Part shown: positions 26,856-35,442 of the stretch, in pieces
How the letters are laid out: each line of letters begins with the position of its first letter
How positions within the stretch are numbered: the stretch's first letter is position 1
From: Shewanella putrefaciens
Lineage (GTDB): Bacteria; Pseudomonadota; Gammaproteobacteria; Enterobacterales; Shewanellaceae
DNA length: 64,000 nucleotides
Reading direction: 5' to 3'
Assembly: GCF_016406325.1 (NCBI RefSeq)
Contig: NZ_CP066370.1
Span: 3,286,001 to 3,350,000, forward strand
The notes under the pieces: generated by a model
What the model saw: the letters and a program-made list of their open reading frames with translations, nothing else
Told to the model about the DNA's origin: nothing
Databases searched by the model: none
Program-made: the position numbers and the translations under genes

Positions 26856-28280
26856 ATGAATATGGCTACTGACCACCTTAATACCTCACCGCTGACTCAG
26901 TTGCTCCAACGTCAACGCAGCAGTTACTTCACCAATCCGAACCCCGATTACGCTACGCGAGTGGAGCAATTAACTCGACTTAAAGCGGCCATACTGCAAT
27001 TTCAAACACCCTTGGTCGATGCCTTAAGCCAAGATTATGGCCATAGATCGATTGATGACAGCCTAATATCTGACATTATGCCAGTCATTAACAACATCAA
27101 TTACTGTTTGAAAAACTTAAAAAAATGGCTCAAACCTAGTGTTCGTCATGCAGGGATCTTACTCGCTCCTGCCAACGTCACTGTGCATTATCAACCTTTG
27201 GGGGTTATCGGCATTATCGTGCCATGGAATTTCCCCGTGATGCTGTCGCTTGGCCCACTTGCCGCCATCATTGCCGCGGGTAATCATGCCATGCTCAAAA
27301 TGTCTGAATTTACCCCAGCGACCAATCAAGTGATCAAACAGTTATTGGCACAGGTTTTCGATGAATCCTATGTCGCGGTCATCGAAGGTGAAGCGGATAT
27401 TGCCGCCCAATTTTCTGCCCTGCCCTTCGATCACTTGCTCTTTACTGGCTCCACTACAGTGGGTCGCCATGTGATGCGCGCCGCTGCCAATAACCTTACC
27501 CCTGTAACACTCGAGCTAGGCGGTAAATCGCCTGTGATTATCGCCCCTGATATGCCGCTCGAGACAGCGGTAGAACGAATGATTTACGGTAAGTGCCTAA
27601 ATGCAGGGCAAATCTGTGTCGCCCCAGATTATGTACTCTGCCCTAAAGCCAAAGTGGATGGCTTCATCACGGCCTACCAAGCCAAGTTTCAATCCATGTA
27701 CGGTACGATTAACCACAACAAAGACTATGGCAGCATCATTAACACACGCCAGTTTGACCGCTTGATGACAGTGCTCGAAGACGCCAAAGCAAAAGGCGCC
27801 CGTGTTATTTCTGCGACTGACGAAGCCATAGATAGCCAAAACCGCAAAATTGCGACTCAGTTGATAACGAACACCACTGAAGACATGCTATTGATGCAAG
27901 AGGAAATATTTGGTCCATTGCTGCCGATTATTGGTTATGACTCGCTAGATGAAGCGATTCAATACATCAACCATAGAGCCAGACCCCTAGCACTTTATGT
28001 AATGAGTTTTGATAAGCCTACGCAGCAAAAAATCCTTCAGCAGACCCATTCTGGCGGTGTTTGTATCAATGAAACCGTGTTCCATGTCGCGGCAGATGAC
28101 GCGCCCTTTGGCGGTATAGGCCCGTCGGGCATGGGGCATTACCATGGTAAAGAAGGCTTTTTGACCTTCAGCCATGCTAAAACCGTACTCAGCCGTGGTC
28201 GATTTAACACGGGTAAGTTTGTGCACCCACCCTATGGCACTTTTATCCAACGCATCTTAATGAAGCTATTTTTGCGCTAG
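26856..28280 (+). CDS. Coniferyl-aldehyde dehydrogenase-like aldehyde dehydrogenase
   Basis: This NAD(P)-dependent aldehyde dehydrogenase has 474 residues. The general base is Glu220 in LELGGKSP and the catalytic nucleophile is Cys254 in NAGQICVAPDYVL. The end (PPYGTFIQRILMKLFLR) and overall length match the short CalB-like group that includes coniferyl-aldehyde dehydrogenases. The true substrate could be another long-chain or aromatic aldehyde. AAGGAG eight bases before ATG 26856 rules out the TTG at 26826. A TetR gene follows after 17 bases, so the pair is likely an aldehyde-detoxification operon with autorepression. Confidence 0.9.
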   Translation: MNMATDHLNTSPLTQLLQRQRSSYFTNPNPDYATRVEQLTRLKAAILQFQTPLVDALSQDYGHRSIDDSLISDIMPVINNINYCLKNLKKWLKPSVRHAGILLAPANVTVHYQPLGVIGIIVPWNFPVMLSLGPLAAIIAAGNHAMLKMSEFTPATNQVIKQLLAQVFDESYVAVIEGEADIAAQFSALPFDHLLFTGSTTVGRHVMRAAANNLTPVTLELGGKSPVIIAPDMPLETAVERMIYGKCLNAGQICVAPDYVLCPKAKVDGFITAYQAKFQSMYGTINHNKDYGSIINTRQFDRLMTVLEDAKAKGARVISATDEAIDSQNRKIATQLITNTTEDMLLMQEEIFGPLLPIIGYDSLDEAIQYINHRARPLALYVMSFDKPTQQKILQQTHSGGVCINETVFHVAADDAPFGGIGPSGMGHYHGKEGFLTFSHAKTVLSRGRFNTGKFVHPPYGTFIQRILMKLFLR

Positions 28281-28297
28281 TCATTGGGGGATAAATC

Positions 28298-28903
28298 TTG
28301 AATAAGCCAGCCACCACGCAACCAATAAAAATGATGACAGATAAACGCCAAGCCATTCTCGATACCGCCTTAGTACTCTTTGTCAGCCAAGGATTTCATG
28401 GCACGTCCACCGCCTCGATTGCAAAACATGCAGGCGTCGCTACGGGCACCTTGTTCCATCACTTCCCTTCCAAGGAAGCCTTGATGGAATCTTTGTTTCT
28501 TACCATAAAACAAGAGTTTGCCGATGCTTTACTGTTAAACAGCCCTAAAAGTAATGATCTTAAACACAATGCATTGCAGCTTTGGCAAAGTGCGATTGAT
28601 TGGTCGCTAGAAAATCCTGTCAAGCAACTGTTTTTTCAGCAATATTCTATGTCACCTATGATAGCGGCTCAGGTGCGCGATCAAGCGATGAACGGTATCT
28701 TAGGTTTTATTAGCGAACTGATTAAACAGGGACAAATGATGGGATTAATCGCCCACTATCCCATTGAACTGATGGTAGAAAACTGTCATGGACAATATCT
28801 GGCGGCCACACGCTTCTTTATCGATAACCCACATTTAGGGACAAATAAAACATACCAAGATGCCAGTTTTGAATTGTTTTGGAAGGCCATGCAAGCGGAC
28901 TAA
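28298..28903 (+). CDS. TetR/AcrR family transcriptional regulator
   Basis: The 201-residue repressor has an N-terminal helix-turn-helix (about 18-62, TSTASIAKHAGVATGTLFHH then FPSKEALMESL). An all-helical ligand-binding domain follows, as usual for TetR. It lies 17 bases after the aldehyde dehydrogenase gene and is probably its local regulator, acting at the palindrome at 26753. The first codon is a TTG at 28298 with GGGGAT upstream, and an ATG is available at 28331. The inducer, presumably an aldehyde, is inferred from context only. Confidence 0.88.
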   Translation: MNKPATTQPIKMMTDKRQAILDTALVLFVSQGFHGTSTASIAKHAGVATGTLFHHFPSKEALMESLFLTIKQEFADALLLNSPKSNDLKHNALQLWQSAIDWSLENPVKQLFFQQYSMSPMIAAQVRDQAMNGILGFISELIKQGQMMGLIAHYPIELMVENCHGQYLAATRFFIDNPHLGTNKTYQDASFELFWKAMQAD

Positions 28904-29004
28904 CATAGCCCAATATCAGGCTATTGACTCTCAATTGCTGCCTTAGGTAAACGCTGGGGTCTACAGCTAAACTCCAGCGCTTATCCTAATTTCGGCGCAC
29001 GTAC

Positions 29005-29811
29005 TTAACTCTGACTCAACTCCTGCGCTTTTTCGGCTGGCTGGGTGACTTGAGTTGGGCTCCAGTAACCTTGTTTGATGCCCTTATCAATCATCTCAGC
29101 GACCGCCAATTCAATGGCCTGCAACACACAAAATTGCACTGGTTCATTGGTAGTAAAACCGACTTCAGCCTCGGCAAGGCGATTTAAACTCGTGTAACGG
29201 AATAACCCCGCACGCATTTCTTGGGATAAAACACGCTTACTGGTTGAGACTGACATCATCACTTTACCCGTGTGCACATCGACCGCACGCAGATAAATCG
29301 TCACCAGATCTTCACGGTACATTTCAGAGGCACCAATGCCGTAATACTCAACGCCCGCACCTCCCGTACTGGTGTTAGTCTCATAGCTGATGATCCCACC
29401 TTCAAGCAACAATCTGGCAGTAGACAATACAGGTACGTCATCGCCCTTAGTTCCCGTTTGTTTATTGCTGATCTTACGCTCGGTAAGCAAATTTTGCAGC
29501 CCTTCACGCTCCACAGGTGTAAACCATTTAGAGTCGAGCAAAGTCTGCATCAACATCGACGTTGCGCCCTGAGTAACCGCGGTCGAAAACGAACTCACGT
29601 TAGCCTGTGGTTTATATTGTCCCGTTTGATCGCGAAAGGAATATACAGCGACAGGAATGGGGAACTTAGGCCCAGGCTGAGCTTGTAATCCACGCATCAC
29701 TTCACTTAAAGGGTTAACCTCGGCAGACGTGATATTCAAATCAGGTTTAGGGATCAAACTGCAGGCCGACAGGCTTAATAACCATAAACTCACTAACACT
29801 AAACGAGCCAT
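29005..29811 (-). CDS. csgG: Curli secretion lipoprotein CsgG
   Basis: CsgG forms the nonameric outer-membrane pore that exports curli subunits. The 268-residue protein has a lipoprotein signal with lipobox LSAC (Cys17). The conserved CsgG body includes FPIPVAVYSFRDQTGQYKP, SKWFTPVEREGLQNLLTERK and YYGIGASEMYREDLVTIYLR. Its ATG overlaps the csgF stop by one base (TAATG), so it is translationally coupled. It is the last gene of csgE-csgF-csgG; no csgA or csgB is in the window. Confidence 0.96.
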   Translation of the reverse strand: MARLVLVSLWLLSLSACSLIPKPDLNITSAEVNPLSEVMRGLQAQPGPKFPIPVAVYSFRDQTGQYKPQANVSSFSTAVTQGATSMLMQTLLDSKWFTPVEREGLQNLLTERKISNKQTGTKGDDVPVLSTARLLLEGGIISYETNTSTGGAGVEYYGIGASEMYREDLVTIYLRAVDVHTGKVMMSVSTSKRVLSQEMRAGLFRYTSLNRLAEAEVGFTTNEPVQFCVLQAIELAVAEMIDKGIKQGYWSPTQVTQPAEKAQELSQS

Positions 29812-30206
29812 TAGCTAAGACCTCCAAACGTCGGCATTTCTATCACTGTAATTTCACCAGTTTGAGTGTTAGTGATAGTTAACATCACGCCATTACCCGT
29901 AGAAGCCACCTCAATACGAAAATCCCCAGTATCATAAACGCCATCTTTGATCTCACCATCGGCCACACCGCGGGTGATGGAGTTAATAATGTTACGCTCT
30001 AGGGATTCTTTAAAGCGGGTGACAAAGTCCTTCTCGGTCGAGCTAGATTTATGGTCATTCTGGGCTTGGGCTTTATTTAATAGAAAAGTCCCATTTTGTG
30101 GATTACCGCCAAAACTGGGATTAATGGGTGTGTAAATCAATTCAGTGGCTTGACCACTGCTCGCCACATATAACGTGACAAGGGCAAGTAACGTCCTGTA
30201 TGTCAT
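29811..30206 (-). CDS. csgF: Curli assembly protein CsgF
   Basis: CsgF is an exported periplasmic/surface factor that binds CsgG and links the nucleator to the pore. The protein has 131 residues from ATG 30206. The first 20 or so form a signal peptide, followed by the diagnostic mature start ATELIYTPINPSFGGNPQNG that inserts into the CsgG pore. AGGA with an eight-base spacer supports 30206, and the longer frame to 30248 would overlap csgE. It sits in the middle of the csgEFG operon. Confidence 0.95.
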   Translation of the reverse strand: MTYRTLLALVTLYVASSGQATELIYTPINPSFGGNPQNGTFLLNKAQAQNDHKSSSTEKDFVTRFKESLERNIINSITRGVADGEIKDGVYDTGDFRIEVASTGNGVMLTITNTQTGEITVIEMPTFGGLS

Positions 30207-30216
30207 TATTTTTATC

Positions 30217-30627
30217 CTAAAAATCGTCCGATGTTCCTGAAAAATCACCTGTTATGGCATTGGCTCTGATTTGCGCTAAATAATCAATCGTGAGCAAAAT
30301 CGCCTGCTCTGCACTCTCTTTAACTGGATTTGCACGACGGCCAAAATGGGTGGTGTAAATCCGAGTCCCGTTTACCTCTAGGGTTAAAACAGTGCCAGCC
30401 TGTGGAAACACTGTCTCATACAGAGTGACGTTAACGCCTTGGGTAAAGGGCAGTTCACGCCAATAGCTTGAGTAGTAAAAACCAAAGTCTTTACCAAACC
30501 GAGTCAAGGTTCTATCTATTACTAAGCCACTAATTTCAATGTCGTTATCGGCAAAAGTGATAGGGGAAGTTAACAGCAGGAATGGACATAAAACACAAGC
30601 AAGCAGACGCTGTTTTAACGGTTTCAC
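30217..30627 (-). CDS. csgE: Curli production periplasmic factor CsgE
   Basis: CsgE caps the CsgG channel from the periplasm and guides CsgA. The 136-residue protein has a signal peptide (about 1-26, cleavage near TFA-DND). The conserved mature part includes ISGLVIDRTLTRFGKDFGFY and WRELPFTQGVNVTLYETVFP. It is the first gene of csgEFG, with csgF starting 10 bases after its stop. No csgD-like regulator lies nearby, and the 295 bases upstream show no recognised operator. Confidence 0.95.
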   Translation of the reverse strand: MKPLKQRLLACVLCPFLLLTSPITFADNDIEISGLVIDRTLTRFGKDFGFYYSSYWRELPFTQGVNVTLYETVFPQAGTVLTLEVNGTRIYTTHFGRRANPVKESAEQAILLTIDYLAQIRANAITGDFSGTSDDF

Positions 30628-30922
30628 ATATTCCTCCTTTAAGCTGTTAATCGAACCTTAAACATTGCACTCACCACGGTTAAAACAAGATGAGTTGTAG
30701 CGCAAATTTTCGGTAAAACAGGTTAACAGGGTTAAAGATCTCCCGTCATTAAGCTGGGGGACAAATTAGCCCAAAGAGCTAAGGTAAAAATGCAAAAATA
30801 GCCCATTTGGGTAATGTGCCAAGCGGCCACGGAGGATAGGAGTTGTGTTTAAACAAGCGAAGAAAATAGGCAATAAAAATGTGCCTTAAACGTGTATGGC
30901 GGTGTTATTTAAAACACTGGCA

Positions 30923-32611
30923 TTATTGTGGCAACCATAGTCGAACCAACAGGCCACCGTCACTGCGATTATGCATGCTAATACAGCCATCGTGGGCTTC
31001 GATAATTTCACGACACAAAGGTAAACCTAAGCCTGTGCCCGATTGTTTTGTTGAGTAAAATGGTAATAGCGCCTGCTCTAATACTTCGCCAGACATACCT
31101 GCGCCGCGATCCTCAATCGCAATACTGAAACCCGCGCCATCCACTAAGGTTTGATATCGAATCGATAAGGTGACGTCCTCGGGGTTTGAACCAGATTCAT
31201 GGGCATTTTTCAGTAAATTAAGGAGCACTTGCTCCATCTGTCCTTGGTCAAAATAGCCATCGACCTCAGGCAAATCATCCTTAAGTTTAAAGGGATAATG
31301 CTGGGTTAACTGGGCGGTAAATTGCGCCCAACTCACCTGACACCGCTGTGGAAGCGGCAACTTAGCGAAGCGAGCATAGTTGAAGATAAACTGACTTAAA
31401 TGATTAGTGCGATTCTCAATCGTATCGAAAATTAAGGTTAACCTAGGATCATCTATATCTTGAGTGAGTAGACGGCCCGAATTGACCATAGAAGCAATGG
31501 GCGCGACGGAGTTATTGAGTTCATGGCTTATAATGCGGATGACTTTTTTCCACACTGCCACCTCTTGGCGATTGAGTTCTCGAGTCATCTGTTTGAGCAA
31601 GATTAAGTTATGCTGTTGGTTATTCAATAAAAACTGACCACGGCTGATATACCAAGTTTCCATCTCATCTTCGCCCATGGCAAAGAGGCCGTTCTTTTCA
31701 TGTTTAAGTGCTAAGGCCAATGCCTCGGGCAAATCCACCAGTAATTCATCTAAGCTCAAGCCTTCCATTCTGCCCTTTTTATGAAATAGGTGACGCGCGG
31801 CATCATTGGCGTAAATGAGCCGTTGATGGTCATCGAGCAATAACATCACATTGGGGGAACTCTGAATCACCTTATCCAGCAATAACTCACGTTGATAAAT
31901 GTATTGCCTTTCTTGGCGCAATTTAGCCGCGCTATGATTAAATAACTGCGCTAAGGTTTTGAGTTGCCCTTCACCATGTTCAGGAATACTCACACTAAAA
32001 TCATTATCACTAAAATTGAGCAAGCCGACTTCAAGGGAATCTAAACTGCGGCCAAGATGTCGAGTCAACCAAGCAATGCCTAAACCACAGACACAGCAGG
32101 CGAACAATAACACCATCAACCCCTCACCTAAGGTCAAACTAGCGGCAGGTTCACTGGCGACTATCTCGGCGGGCGCAACAGAGGATACGGGGGCTTTAGG
32201 CGGTAAAATGGATAGTGGCTCGACACGTAAAGGCTCAACAATATGAGGCATAGAATTAAATGCCCCTTCTTTAAGCTGTTCTAAGGTAAAAAGTTTTATC
32301 TGTAACTGTGCTTGTTTAAGTTGTTCAAGCTTTTGCAGTTCAGCCTTAATCTGCTCTGCCCTTTGGTGCGCTTGCATTGCTGCGGCCTGCTGCAATGGCT
32401 CACTATTGTTAAGGGCGAGTTCGATAGACGCGAGGTTTTTTTCAAGCTCAGCAAAGTCAAACGTGACATTATTATCAGGGGTTTTAATCGCGTGAGGCGT
32501 GGTAACAACTGATGCCTCGGATAAAATATATTTCACCAAGGCAAAGCTCAATAATACGCCAAAGGCACAGCACGCTATTGAATAAATGATAATTTTAGTT
32601 CGAATTAACAC
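30923..32611 (-). CDS. NtrY-like sensor histidine kinase
   Basis: This is a 562-residue membrane sensor. Transmembrane helices lie at about 8-28 and 165-185, enclosing a periplasmic coiled-coil region rich in Gln/Leu/Lys. HAMP-like and PAS segments follow (about 190-330), then the kinase core: H-box IISHELNNSVAPI, N-box LLNLLKNAHES, IEDRGAGM and GTGLGLPLCREI. The GTG start at 32611 follows AAGGA. It lies 52 bases downstream of its sigma-54 response regulator on the same strand. The signal is unknown, but the neighbouring ABC exporter suggests envelope or antimicrobial stress. Confidence 0.92.
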   Translation of the reverse strand: MLIRTKIIIYSIACCAFGVLLSFALVKYILSEASVVTTPHAIKTPDNNVTFDFAELEKNLASIELALNNSEPLQQAAAMQAHQRAEQIKAELQKLEQLKQAQLQIKLFTLEQLKEGAFNSMPHIVEPLRVEPLSILPPKAPVSSVAPAEIVASEPAASLTLGEGLMVLLFACCVCGLGIAWLTRHLGRSLDSLEVGLLNFSDNDFSVSIPEHGEGQLKTLAQLFNHSAAKLRQERQYIYQRELLLDKVIQSSPNVMLLLDDHQRLIYANDAARHLFHKKGRMEGLSLDELLVDLPEALALALKHEKNGLFAMGEDEMETWYISRGQFLLNNQQHNLILLKQMTRELNRQEVAVWKKVIRIISHELNNSVAPIASMVNSGRLLTQDIDDPRLTLIFDTIENRTNHLSQFIFNYARFAKLPLPQRCQVSWAQFTAQLTQHYPFKLKDDLPEVDGYFDQGQMEQVLLNLLKNAHESGSNPEDVTLSIRYQTLVDGAGFSIAIEDRGAGMSGEVLEQALLPFYSTKQSGTGLGLPLCREIIEAHDGCISMHNRSDGGLLVRLWLPQ

Positions 32612-32663
32612 TCATATTCCTTAATCGATAGCCTTCATCTATAACCTAGCGCCTGCGCTTAGC

Positions 32664-34121
32664 CTATGACTTATCTAAACCAAATTTATCCATTCGCCGA
32701 TACAGCGCCTGACGACTGAGTCCAAGGGATTTTGCAACTCTCGCAATCACTCCTTTATGCAAGCTCAGTGCAGCTTCGATTTCTTCTCGGCTCACATCAA
32801 CCGATTCATTGGAAAATGCAGTATTAGCGGGGATAGAAGCGGATGCATAAACGGGCTTAGAGTACTGTTCACCCATTTCAGGCTGAGGATCAAATTGCCG
32901 CTGCTCAGAAACAGCCAAAACACTGGAAGAAGATTTTATGGCTCTCGCAACAGGTGCCAAACCAAAGTCAGTTTCCGTCAACACATGACCTTGTGCTAGT
33001 AATACGGCTCGCTTACAGGCGTTTTCAAGCTCTCGGACATTTCCCGGCCAGCGGTGGTGCAATAACGCCTGAAGCGCAGGTTTACTCAAGCTAAAATCGC
33101 TACCGATAAAATGCTGTACTAAAGGTAAAATATCATCGGTGCGTTGATTCAGCGGTGGCAATGCCAGTTCAATCACATTTAAGCGGTAAAACAAATCCTC
33201 ACGGAATCGCCCTTCGGCGATATCTTGGGCCAGATCCGCATTGGTCGCACTGATCACCCGCACTTTTACTTTCTGTGTTTTATGGCTTCCTAAGCGTTCA
33301 AATTCGCCCGTTTGTAGCACCCGCAATAATTTCACTTGGCCAGATAACGGCAAATTACCGATTTCATCTAGAAACAGCGTGCCGCCGTCTGCCGCCTCAA
33401 AACGACCGATACGCGCTTTGGTGGCGCCGGTAAAAGCGCCCGCTTCGGCACCAAACAGCTCGGCTTCTAACAACTCCATCGGCAACGCACCGACATTGAC
33501 CTTGATAAAAGGTTTGTTTTTTAAGGGTGAATTGGCATGGAGAATATCGGCGAGTTTGTCTTTTCCCGCACCATTGGGGCCTGTGATCAACACAGATACA
33601 TCGGAGCGCGCCAATTGCAAGGCTAAGTCAATACAACGCTGCATAGCACCGCTGCCAAAGACGATACCGCAGAGATTAGCATCGGCGATCGCCACTTGCC
33701 GTTGATGATTCACCCGCTCCAAGCGGTGGTTAGCACGGGAGAGTTTATAGAGCGCAATCAGATTAGTGATACTATTGAGTACTTTAGCATCATCCCAAGG
33801 TTTACCCATATAATCGGCGGCGCCCGCTTTAACTAATTCAACCGCCGTTTCGAGTTGCGTCCACGCTGTCATTAAAATAATGGGGAGATCCGCTTGCTGT
33901 TCACGTAGGGCATAAAAAAGCTGTCGTCCCTCCTCGCCTGAAGTGGTATCTCGGGTAAAGTTCATATCTTGAATGACAAGATCGACCTCCTGAGTCGTCA
34001 GCACTCCAAGGGCTTCTTCTGGAGTATGGCAAGATAAGACTCGATAACCATTCAACTCAAGCATTAAACCCAGTGCTTGGCAGATGGCGTGATTGTCATC
34101 GACGATAAGAATGGTATCCAT
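32664..34121 (-). CDS. Sigma-54-dependent response regulator (NtrC family)
   Basis: This is a 485-residue activator. The receiver domain spans about 1-120 (acidic pocket Asp8/Asp9, phospho-acceptor Asp52). The AAA+ domain spans about 145-380 with the sigma-54 contact loop AGAFTGA. A Fis-type helix-turn-helix forms the C-terminus (VIARVAKSLGLSRQALYRRM). Walker A reads GPNGAGKD instead of the usual GESGTGKE. It is paired with the kinase gene downstream. A terminator separates it from the ABC exporter genes upstream, yet a sigma-54 promoter with GTGTCC palindromes heads that operon, so this is its probable activator. Confidence 0.93.
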   Translation of the reverse strand: MDTILIVDDNHAICQALGLMLELNGYRVLSCHTPEEALGVLTTQEVDLVIQDMNFTRDTTSGEEGRQLFYALREQQADLPIILMTAWTQLETAVELVKAGAADYMGKPWDDAKVLNSITNLIALYKLSRANHRLERVNHQRQVAIADANLCGIVFGSGAMQRCIDLALQLARSDVSVLITGPNGAGKDKLADILHANSPLKNKPFIKVNVGALPMELLEAELFGAEAGAFTGATKARIGRFEAADGGTLFLDEIGNLPLSGQVKLLRVLQTGEFERLGSHKTQKVKVRVISATNADLAQDIAEGRFREDLFYRLNVIELALPPLNQRTDDILPLVQHFIGSDFSLSKPALQALLHHRWPGNVRELENACKRAVLLAQGHVLTETDFGLAPVARAIKSSSSVLAVSEQRQFDPQPEMGEQYSKPVYASASIPANTAFSNESVDVSREEIEAALSLHKGVIARVAKSLGLSRQALYRRMDKFGLDKS

Positions 34122-34165
34122 AATTCTCAGTTCAGCCCCAAGTAAAACCCATTAACGGTAAAGTA

Positions 34166-34200
34166 ACAAAAAGTGCAATAACATCCTATTGTTATCGCAC
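34166..34200 (-). terminator. Rho-independent terminator after the ABC exporter operon
   Basis: On the minus strand GTGCGATAACA-ATAGGA-TGTTATTGCAC is followed by TTTTTG. It lies between the second permease gene and the response regulator gene and separates the two transcripts. Confidence 0.82.
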
Positions 34201-34232
34201 CTTTCCTAGCTTGAATCTCCTCCAATATGCCG

Positions 34233-35432
34233 CTATACAGTGCGAGTTGCCGTTGCTGGCGAAATATTTGCCGCCTTACGCGCCGGTAGATAAACCGCCA
34301 GCGTAGTGACCATAAATAAGCCTGCCACAGTAAATATTGGATAACTTAACGTCAACATAGGTAGGCTATAGATTTTCATTAACTGTTGCCCTAACTGTAT
34401 CGCTAACAAACCACCCAACACGCCTCCTGCTAAGCAAATCAAATAATTCTCAACAAGGAAGTAATTGATAATATCCCGCTTCTTCGCGCCCAGTGCTCGG
34501 CGTGTGCCTATTTGCTTAGTGCGACGCTGGATATTAAACATCACCATACCCGTTAACCCGAGAGAAGTGATAAGTAGCAATAACACCACCATCATAGTCA
34601 AGACTGTGATCATCAATTGATGGTCGCGGTATGAGCCCTCTTTTAAGGCCTCAATGGACTTGAATCCATCGAGTACTCGATTAGGATTCTCCGCCAGCAG
34701 TGCTTTTTTTATCGCGTCTTTAAGCTCGGCGTGATGCTCAGGTTTTGCCCGCACCATATAAGAACTGCTGCCATAATCCACATTTTGAATAATGCTGTTT
34801 TCAAGGCTATTACTGTCAATCCATGCGCCTTGTAATTTCTCAACGACGCCAATCACTGTGATCTGCGCATCTTTACCTTCGTATAACACTTTACCCAGTG
34901 CCGATTCATCTGGCCAAATCGCTTTTGCTAACGTGCTGGTCATTATCGCTAATCGACTGGGGCTATCGAGATTATCCTTAAGTTCATGGGGATAAAAATT
35001 ACGTCCCTCAATCAGTTTAATCCCTAAGGTATTAATGGTGTGATCTGTCCCTAAATACATCGCAAATTGCGGTGTTGATTTAACACTATCAGGATCTGGC
35101 CCGAGCTTTAAGCTACTTGACCAACCACCGCCACTCAAGGGCAGCATGTTAGTTGAGGTCGCATCAATCACATTGGGTAAACCCCGTAAAATTTGTTGAT
35201 CGATTTTGTTTTGCGCGGTTTTATCAATCAATGGATCGAAGTTGAACAAGCTAAAGGTCAAAACTTCTGACTCTTTAATTCCCGAATCACGCTGCATCAG
35301 GGCTAAACGCTCTTGAATAATAAAGCTCGCGTTCGCCACAATCGCCACTGACAAAATAATTTGAATAAGCAGTAAGATTGGACCGCTTTTACTGCGCAAT
35401 AAACTGCTGAGAATAGGTTTAATATGCAACAT
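34233..35432 (-). CDS. MacB-like ABC transporter permease (FtsX domain), second subunit
   Basis: The 399-residue inner-membrane permease has one N-terminal helix (about 15-35), a large periplasmic MacB-like domain and three C-terminal helices. The FtsX core includes QRRTKQIGTRRALGAKKRDI, and it ends with YLPARKAANISPATATR. ATG 35432 with AGGGG upstream is preferred, because a longer reading from 35531 would overlap the preceding gene by 89 bases. It follows a paralogous permease gene, and the two probably form a heterodimer in a tripartite or MacB-type exporter of peptides or lipids. Confidence 0.9.
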   Translation of the reverse strand: MLHIKPILSSLLRSKSGPILLLIQIILSVAIVANASFIIQERLALMQRDSGIKESEVLTFSLFNFDPLIDKTAQNKIDQQILRGLPNVIDATSTNMLPLSGGGWSSSLKLGPDPDSVKSTPQFAMYLGTDHTINTLGIKLIEGRNFYPHELKDNLDSPSRLAIMTSTLAKAIWPDESALGKVLYEGKDAQITVIGVVEKLQGAWIDSNSLENSIIQNVDYGSSSYMVRAKPEHHAELKDAIKKALLAENPNRVLDGFKSIEALKEGSYRDHQLMITVLTMMVVLLLLITSLGLTGMVMFNIQRRTKQIGTRRALGAKKRDIINYFLVENYLICLAGGVLGGLLAIQLGQQLMKIYSLPMLTLSYPIFTVAGLFMVTTLAVYLPARKAANISPATATRTV

Positions 35433-35442
35433 AATAAGTCCC

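Noticed and set aside
28949..28978. Imperfect hairpin between the TetR gene and csgG
   Set aside because: CGCTGGGGT/ACTCCAGCG has a mismatch and no T run on either strand, so it is not called a terminator.
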